Position numbers and translations under genes: made by a program. A stretch of DNA of 20,249 bases, taken from assembly GCA_964518305.1 (NCBI GenBank), contig CAZFDK010000048.1, positions 1-20,249 on the forward strand. The letters are read 5' to 3'. Positions 16,082 to 20,249 of the stretch are shown here, one piece after another (positions within the stretch are counted from its first letter, which is position 1; every line of letters starts with the position of its first letter). The stretch comes from Caribbeanibacter sp964518305 (lineage in GTDB: Bacteria; Gemmatimonadota; Gemmatimonadetes; Palauibacterales; Palauibacteraceae). The notes beneath the pieces are model-generated. The model was not told the origin of the DNA. It saw only the letters and a list, made by a program, of their open reading frames with translations, and ran no database searches.

Positions 16082-16528
16082 GTGAGCGGCGGCGGTACGC
16101 ACGTCCGGAGCCGCGCTCGCTCGTGGACCCTTCAGCTCCTGTACGCCTGGGACGTGGCGGGCGAGGGCGACTTCCGGGAACACGCCGAGGAGACGATCCG
16201 CCACCGGCGGGTCTCGGACCGCTACATGCCGTACATCGAGCGGCTCGTAGACGCCCTCGACGAGCACATGGACGAGGTGGACGGCGCCCTCCAGGATACG
16301 ATTCCGAACTGGCGCCTGGAGCGCCTTGCGGTCATCGACCGGAACGTGCTGCGGATCGGGGCCGTCGAGCTGCTCGAGTTCGAGGATGTCCCGGGGAAGG
16401 TGGCGATACATGAGGCGATCAAGCTCGCCGAGAAGTATGGGAGCGAGGACAGCCCCGGGTTCGTCAACGGCGTCCTCGACGGACTCTTCAAGAAGCAGGG
16501 GGAACGGGAAAACGCACCCGCCGGCTGA
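16082..16528 (+). CDS. nusB: Transcription antitermination protein NusB
   Basis: NusB binds boxA RNA with S10 (NusE) and supports antitermination, mainly in rRNA operons. The 148 residues are the usual size and all-helical: an N-terminal Arg-rich stretch (RSRARSWTLQLLYAWDV), a central LERLAVIDRNVLRIGAVEL and the conserved end KVAIHEAIKLAEKYGSEDSPGFVNGVL (about 106-131). GTG 16082 is preceded by GGGGGA at 16071-16076, 5 bases away. It follows ribH by 34 bases, a common linkage. The end of nusB probably overlaps the start of the next gene. Confidence 0.93.
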   Translation: MSGGGTHVRSRARSWTLQLLYAWDVAGEGDFREHAEETIRHRRVSDRYMPYIERLVDALDEHMDEVDGALQDTIPNWRLERLAVIDRNVLRIGAVELLEFEDVPGKVAIHEAIKLAEKYGSEDSPGFVNGVLDGLFKKQGERENAPAG

Positions 16529-17729
16529 CGGCTCCCCGGGACCGGGCGACCGCGACGGGGACGGCCCTCTCCGCCTGCTGGTGGTGAACTGGCAGGACCG
16601 CGAGAATCCGGAGGCCGGGGGCGCCGAGATCCAGCTGCACGAGACCTTCGGTCGGCTCGCAGACCGGGGGCACCGAGTCACGCTCCTGGTCTCCGGGTGG
16701 AACGGCGCGCCGGAGCGGACCGAACTCGACGGGATGCGCGTCGTCCGCACCGGTCGCCGCTATACCTTTCCGCCGCACGCCTGGCGCACCTTCGCCCGGG
16801 AGCTCCGCGGCGAGCCCTTCGACCTCATCGTCGAAGACGTGAACAAGTTCCCGCTCCTCACGCCGATGTGGTCCGACATCCCCGTCGTGCTCCAGGTGCC
16901 CCACCTCTTCGGCCGCGTCGCGTTCCGGGAGGCACCGTTGCCGGTGGCGACGGCGGTGTGGCTCGGAGAGCGCGTGATGCCACGGGTCTACAGCTCCTGC
17001 CGGGTCCACGCCGCCTCCGGGAGCACGGCCGACGACCTCGTGGACCGGGGTTTCGATCGGGAGCGGATCCGGGTCATCCACAACGGCGTGAATCACGACT
17101 TCTTCCACCCCGACCCCGACGTCGCACGATTCGAAGAGCCGACGCTGGTGTACCTCGGGAGACTGAAGCGCTACAAGGAGCTGGACCGTGTTCTGGAGGG
17201 CATGGCGCGCCTCCGGGAACGCCGGGTGGGGGCCCGGCTGCGGGTGGCCGGGAAGGGCGACGACCGGCCCCGGCTCGAGGAACGGGCACGGGACATGGGG
17301 ATCGACGACCGGGTGCGGTTCCTGGGCTTCGTTTCGGAAGAGCGGAAGCGGGAGCTCCTGCGCCGCGCCTGGTGCACCGTGTATCCGTCGCCGAAGGAGG
17401 GATGGGGGATCACGAACATCGAGGCGGCGGCCTGCGGCACGCCGGTGGTGGCCAGCGACTCGCCGGGCCTGCGCGAGTCGGTGGTGGACGGCGAGAGCGG
17501 GCTGCTGGTTCCCCACGACGATCCCGGGGCCTGGGCCGACGCCATGATCCGCGTACTCCAGGACGGAGAGCTCCGCCGGCGTCTCGCCCGGGGCGCCCTG
17601 GAGCACGCCGAGCGCTTCTCGTGGGAGCGGACGGCGAACGAGACCGAGAACGACCTGATTCGAATCGCACGGAGCGAGGAAACGAAAGGAGATCCCGATG
17701 CAGATCATCGTCGCGGCGCGACACTTTGA
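16437..17729 (+). CDS. GT4-type glycosyltransferase (GT-B fold), start uncertain
   Basis: It is expected to move a sugar from a nucleotide donor to an unknown acceptor, such as a lipid, capsule or exopolysaccharide. The N-terminal domain has LLVVNWQDRENPEAGGAEIQLHE; the C-terminal domain has LVYLGRLKRYKELDRVLEGM, RFLGFVSEERKRELL and PKEGWGITNIEAAACGTPVV, with the EX7E motif. The start is unclear. GTG 16581 would remove the first beta strand (PLRLL). Bases 16527-16580 show the high first and third, low second position GC of translated codons in this frame, so translation probably begins inside nusB; ATG 16437 is the nearest upstream start, giving 430 residues and a 92-base overlap. The end overlaps hpf by 32 bases. 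No neighbour reveals the acceptor. Confidence 0.85.
   Translation: MGARTAPGSSTASSTDSSRSRGNGKTHPPADGSPGPGDRDGDGPLRLLVVNWQDRENPEAGGAEIQLHETFGRLADRGHRVTLLVSGWNGAPERTELDGMRVVRTGRRYTFPPHAWRTFARELRGEPFDLIVEDVNKFPLLTPMWSDIPVVLQVPHLFGRVAFREAPLPVATAVWLGERVMPRVYSSCRVHAASGSTADDLVDRGFDRERIRVIHNGVNHDFFHPDPDVARFEEPTLVYLGRLKRYKELDRVLEGMARLRERRVGARLRVAGKGDDRPRLEERARDMGIDDRVRFLGFVSEERKRELLRRAWCTVYPSPKEGWGITNIEAAACGTPVVASDSPGLRESVVDGESGLLVPHDDPGAWADAMIRVLQDGELRRRLARGALEHAERFSWERTANETENDLIRIARSEETKGDPDADHRRGATL
17685..17692 (+). promoter_or_regulatory. Strong ribosome-binding site of hpf
   Basis: AAAGGAGA is a near-perfect Shine-Dalgarno sequence, with GGAG (17688-17691) 6 bases before ATG 17698. It is the strongest in the window and lies within the end of the glycosyltransferase gene, suggesting that hpf is translated efficiently. 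Confidence 0.7.
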
Positions 17730-18033
17730 CCTGAGCGACAACCTGAAGCGGCACGTCCGGGAGAAGTTCGGTGACATCGACAAGTACGACGACAGGATCC
17801 GGAAGGTGGAGGTGACCCTGACGGAGGAGAAGAACCGTCGCGACGTCGACGTGCTGGCCAGCGTGGACCGGGCCGGCCGGGTCCACGCCGAAGCCGAGGA
17901 CGGCGACTTCAGGACGGCCATCGACACGGCCCGCGACAGGTTGGCCCGTCAGATCAAGCGCCAGCGCGCCCAGCAACGCGAGCACAAGGGGCCCGGCGAC
18001 GCAACTCCTCCGGGGACGGGAATGAACCCGTGA
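17698..18033 (+). CDS. hpf: Ribosome hibernation promoting factor (short HPF/RaiA type)
   Basis: Short HPF proteins bind the 30S subunit at the decoding site and silence ribosomes in stationary or starved cells. The 111 residues start MQIIVAARHFDLSDNLKRHV and continue with KFGDIDKYDDRIRKVEVTL and DVLASVDRAGRVHAEAEDGDFRTAIDTARDRLARQIKRQ, the beta-alpha-beta-beta-beta-alpha plan of the family. No C-terminal dimerisation domain is present, so it is of the short type; the last ~20 residues are a loose, charged tail. A strong ribosome-binding site precedes ATG 17698. The stop overlaps the hprK start (GTGA). In Proteobacteria hpf is often beside PTS regulators (rpoN-hpf-ptsN); here hprK and mannose-class PTS genes follow instead. 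Confidence 0.92.
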   Translation: MQIIVAARHFDLSDNLKRHVREKFGDIDKYDDRIRKVEVTLTEEKNRRDVDVLASVDRAGRVHAEAEDGDFRTAIDTARDRLARQIKRQRAQQREHKGPGDATPPGTGMNP

Positions 18034-19004
18034 GGGACCCCGTCAGCGGCGGGCTGCCGGTGCGTGAGCTCCTCCAGCGCAAGGAGGAGACGCTGGAGCT
18101 GGACGTGGCCGGCGGCGAGGACGCCCTGGAAGAGACGATCTCTGGGCCGGACATCTCCGGGGCCGGACTCGTCCTGGCCGGCTTCACGGAGCGCTTTCCG
18201 GCCGGCCGCCCGCAGGTGCTGGGCGAGACGGAAATCACCTACCTCGAGTCCCTGGACGCCGAGGAGCGGGAGCGCCGCGCGGCGGAGTTCATGGAGCTCG
18301 ACATCCCCTGCGTCTTCCTGACGAAGGGGATGGAGCCGCCGCCGGAGCTGCGGGACGCTGCGGAGCGGGAGGAGATCCCGATTCTCCGGTCCCAGCTCGG
18401 GACCGGCGAGTTCTTCCGGCGTATCAAGCCGTACCTGGAGGAAGTCTTCGCGCCGCGCACGTCGATGCACGGCTCCCTGGCCGACGTGTACGGCGTCGGC
18501 CTCCTCTTCGTCGGGCCCAGCGGTATCGGAAAGAGCGAGTGCGTGCTCGACCTGGTGGAGCGCGGTCACAGACTGGTGGCCGACGACGTGGTGCTGTGCA
18601 GCCGGAGGGGAAACGACGTGCTCATCGGCCGCGGGCACGAGCTCCAGAAGCACCACATGGAGATCCGCGGCATCGGCATCATCAACGTCCGGGCCCTGTT
18701 CGGCATCCGCGCCACGCGGCAGCAGAAGCGTGTCGAGGTCGTGGTCCAGCTGGAAGAGTGGAGCGAGGAGGCGGACTACGACCGAACCGGGCTCGACGCT
18801 GCCGAGACCGAGATTCTGGGCGTCACCCTGCCCAAGGTGCTCATCCCGCTGAATCCCGGCAAGAACATCACGGTCATCGCCGAGGTGGTGGCCATGAACC
18901 ACCTGCTCAAGTACGCAGGCGTGGATCCGGCCGAGCAGTTCAACGCCAATCTTCAGCAGAAGATGAAGGGCGTGCGGGAGTACCTCGAGGAAGACATCGA
19001 ATGA
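18030..19004 (+). CDS. hprK: HPr kinase/phosphorylase
   Basis: HprK phosphorylates, and dephosphorylates, a serine on HPr of the phosphotransferase system according to metabolic state. The 324 residues show the N-terminal regulatory domain and a C-terminal kinase domain with catalytic His147 (TSMHGSLADVYG), the Walker A loop GPSGIGKS (162-169), LVADDVV (183-188), the HprK signature MEIRGIGIINV (210-220) and PGKNITVIAEVVAMNHLLK (276-294). All appear complete. It starts with GTG overlapping hpf and ends with ATGA into the EIIA gene. HPr and enzyme I are not seen and may lie past the right edge. In organisms outside the Firmicutes, HprK often serves regulation, not classical catabolite repression; its target here is an inference. 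Confidence 0.94.
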   Translation: MRDPVSGGLPVRELLQRKEETLELDVAGGEDALEETISGPDISGAGLVLAGFTERFPAGRPQVLGETEITYLESLDAEERERRAAEFMELDIPCVFLTKGMEPPPELRDAAEREEIPILRSQLGTGEFFRRIKPYLEEVFAPRTSMHGSLADVYGVGLLFVGPSGIGKSECVLDLVERGHRLVADDVVLCSRRGNDVLIGRGHELQKHHMEIRGIGIINVRALFGIRATRQQKRVEVVVQLEEWSEEADYDRTGLDAAETEILGVTLPKVLIPLNPGKNITVIAEVVAMNHLLKYAGVDPAEQFNANLQQKMKGVREYLEEDIE

Positions 19005-19408
19005 GCGACGGGCGGGAGACGGTGGGTGTCATCGTGGCCCACGCCGACGTGGCCGGCGCCCTGGTGCGCGCCGTGGAGGAGATCTCCGGCATCCGCGGCG
19101 CCCTGGCGCCCCTGAGCAACCGCGATTGCACACCGCGGGAGCTGGAGCGCCGGATCGCCGATTCGATCCGGCCCGGTCCGGCCGTGGTGTTCGTGGACCT
19201 GGGCAGCGGGAGCTGCGCTCACGTGGGACGGCGGGTGGGCCGGCGCGGCGGTGACGTGGCACTGATCACCGGCGTCAACCTGCCCATGCTCCTGGACTTC
19301 GTCTTCCACCGGGACATGCCCCTGCCCGAGCTGGCGGAGCGCCTGGAGCGGAAGGCCCGCGACGAGACGCAGGTCGATCTCTTCGTGGGCGAGGAGGCCG
19401 TGGAGTGA
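19001..19408 (+). CDS. PTS EIIA component, mannose/fructose/sorbose class
   Basis: EIIA takes phosphate from phospho-HPr and passes it to EIIB. The 135 residues begin after a short leader with VGVIVAHADVAGALVRAVEEISG; His14 fits the phosphorylated histidine of the ManX-type fold. Asp66 in VFVDLGSGSCAHVG stands where family members have DLFGGSP, so the glycine-rich segment is diverged. GVNLPMLLDF (91-100) is well conserved. ATG 19001 overlaps the hprK stop (ATGA), and its own stop overlaps EIIB (GTGA). It is a separate chain, not fused to EIIB as in E. coli ManX. Transport or regulation cannot be decided from this gene alone. Confidence 0.85.
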   Translation: MSDGRETVGVIVAHADVAGALVRAVEEISGIRGALAPLSNRDCTPRELERRIADSIRPGPAVVFVDLGSGSCAHVGRRVGRRGGDVALITGVNLPMLLDFVFHRDMPLPELAERLERKARDETQVDLFVGEEAVE

Positions 19409-19920
19409 GCCTGGAGCTGTACCGCGTGGACGAGCGCCTGCTCCACGGCCAGGTGGTCGTGGGGTGGGGCGAGCGTCTGGATGTGGACTACTACGTGGTC
19501 GTGGACGCGGAGCTCGCCGCCAGCGAGTGGGAGAAGGAGCTCTACCTGAGCTCCGTCTCCTCCGGGGTAGACGTGATCTTTCTGGACCCGGACGCCCCGT
19601 ACGAGGAGCTCCGGGGCGCACGGGAGCGCGAGGGCGTCGGGTGCCTCCTCACCCGCGGGACGGCGGCGATGCGCCGCCTGGCCGAGCGGGGCTTCCTGGA
19701 GGGGGAGACCGTGAACGTGGGATGCCTGCGAGCCGGCCGCGACCGGGACCTGAGGGTGACGGACTACGTTCACCTGTCCGCCGCCGAGCGGGCCGATCTA
19801 CGAGTCGTGGCGGCCCGGGCCGGGGAGGTGGAGTGCCGGGACCTGCCCGATTCCCGGCCGGTGCCCCTGGAGCCCCGGCTGGAGGAGGCCGAACCGGCCT
19901 CCGGGGGGAGCGAGTCGTGA
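19405..19920 (+). CDS. PTS EIIB component, mannose/fructose/sorbose class
   Basis: EIIB receives phosphate from EIIA and gives it to the sugar bound by EIIC/EIID. The 171 residues start SLELYRVDERLLHGQVVVGWGE; His14 in RLLHGQV is the conserved phosphohistidine. Further conserved-looking parts are YYVVVDAELAASEWEKELY, VLLT-like CLLTRGTAAM and VNVGCLRAG near 19716. The last ~25 residues (after ECRDLPDS) are a Pro/Glu-rich tail, probably disordered. GTG 19405 overlaps the EIIA stop and its stop overlaps the EIIC start. The length is close to the usual ~160. It forms a set with the flanking EIIA and EIIC genes. Confidence 0.88.
   Translation: MSLELYRVDERLLHGQVVVGWGERLDVDYYVVVDAELAASEWEKELYLSSVSSGVDVIFLDPDAPYEELRGAREREGVGCLLTRGTAAMRRLAERGFLEGETVNVGCLRAGRDRDLRVTDYVHLSAAERADLRVVAARAGEVECRDLPDSRPVPLEPRLEEAEPASGGSES
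19903..19910 (+). promoter_or_regulatory. Ribosome-binding site of the EIIC gene
   Basis: GGGGGGAG lies 6 bases before GTG 19917, inside the end of the EIIB gene, and supports that start. Confidence 0.5.
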
Positions 19921-20249
19921 CCGAGTTGGGGCTGACCACCGGGCAGTGGTTGCTCCTCTGCGCCGTGGGAGCCGTCACGGGAGCGGACGACACGTCCTGG
20001 CCCCTGGCCATGATCTCCCGTCCACTCGTCTCCGGGACGGCGGCGGGGATGGTCGTCGGGGACGCCGCGGCCGGGCTGCTGGCCGGGGCGATCCTGGAGC
20101 TGATGGTCCTTCCCTATCCCCGAATGGGAGCCACGAGCACCCCGGATCCGGGGCCGGCGGGCGTCGTCGGCGGGGCCGCCTTCGCCATGACGGGAGGCGG
20201 CGCGCCCGCGCTGGCCGCAGCGGTCCTGGCCGGCTGGGGCGCCGGCTGG
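19917..20249 (+). CDS. PTS EIIC component, mannose/sorbose class, 3' partial
   Basis: The frame begins at GTG 19917, overlapping the EIIB stop, and is open to the right edge; 111 residues are visible. They are hydrophobic and read as several membrane segments: QWLLLCAVGAVTGAD, then SRPLVSGTAAGMVVGDAAAG, LLAGAILELMVLP and VVGGAAFAMTGGGAPALAAA. ISRPLV...G...GD..AGLL.GA.LEL is the typical pattern of the mannose-family sugar channel EIIC. GADDTSWP and RMGATSTPDPGPAG probably form loops. EIIC normally works with EIID, which would be expected downstream together with HPr and enzyme I. The sugar cannot be predicted. Confidence 0.82.
   Translation, partial: MTELGLTTGQWLLLCAVGAVTGADDTSWPLAMISRPLVSGTAAGMVVGDAAAGLLAGAILELMVLPYPRMGATSTPDPGPAGVVGGAAFAMTGGGAPALAAAVLAGWGAGW

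Noticed and set aside
1..20249. Mobile element, CRISPR array, tRNA/rRNA gene or defence system
   Set aside because: I saw no transposase, integrase, regularly spaced repeats, cloverleaf or rRNA-like sequence; the genes are core metabolism and regulation with uniform composition.

Overview
The window is about 20.2 kb of very GC-rich bacterial DNA. It carries 21 protein-coding genes, all on the + strand, packed head to tail. I see no RNA gene, insertion sequence, CRISPR array or integrase. The gene set, the GC-rich third codon positions, the many GTG starts and the strongly acidic, Arg-over-Lys proteins suggest a member of the Gemmatimonadota or a similar Gram-negative phylum, possibly from a saline habitat. 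This placement is inference from gene order and composition, not a database result. A run of 10 Ns at 10769-10778 shows that this is a draft scaffold.

Region A (2-1711) is the 3' part of a periplasmic-binding-fold protein resembling penicillin-binding protein activators (LpoA type). Its stop overlaps the next start.

Region B (1708-8371) is a propionyl-CoA to succinyl-CoA module. It holds an acyl-CoA carboxylase carboxyltransferase with the Asp typical of propionyl-CoA carboxylase, a separate biotin carboxylase, a separate biotin carrier protein with an N-terminal domain, and the catalytic subunit of methylmalonyl-CoA mutase. The mutase has the Tyr/Arg pair of true methylmalonyl-CoA mutases but no B12-binding domain. 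An Fe-S RNA m5U methyltransferase sits between biotin carboxylase and carrier protein. The B12-binding subunit and the epimerase are not in the window.

Region C (8485-12513) is housekeeping: an FmdB-type zinc ribbon, arginyl-tRNA synthetase (argS), a PfkB-family kinase interrupted by the assembly gap, and purM.

Region D (12527-17729) is a complete set of four riboflavin genes (ribD, ribE, ribBA, ribH), then nusB and a GT4 glycosyltransferase. No FMN riboswitch precedes ribD; only 13 bases separate it from purM.

Region E (17698-20249) begins with a hibernation factor gene (hpf) that has the best ribosome-binding site in the window. It continues with hprK and mannose-class PTS EIIA, EIIB and EIIC (cut at the right edge), joined by four-base stop/start overlaps. 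This looks like a regulatory or sugar-sensing PTS linked to ribosome hibernation. It is the most interesting part of an otherwise mostly core-genome window; I found no convincing completely new system.
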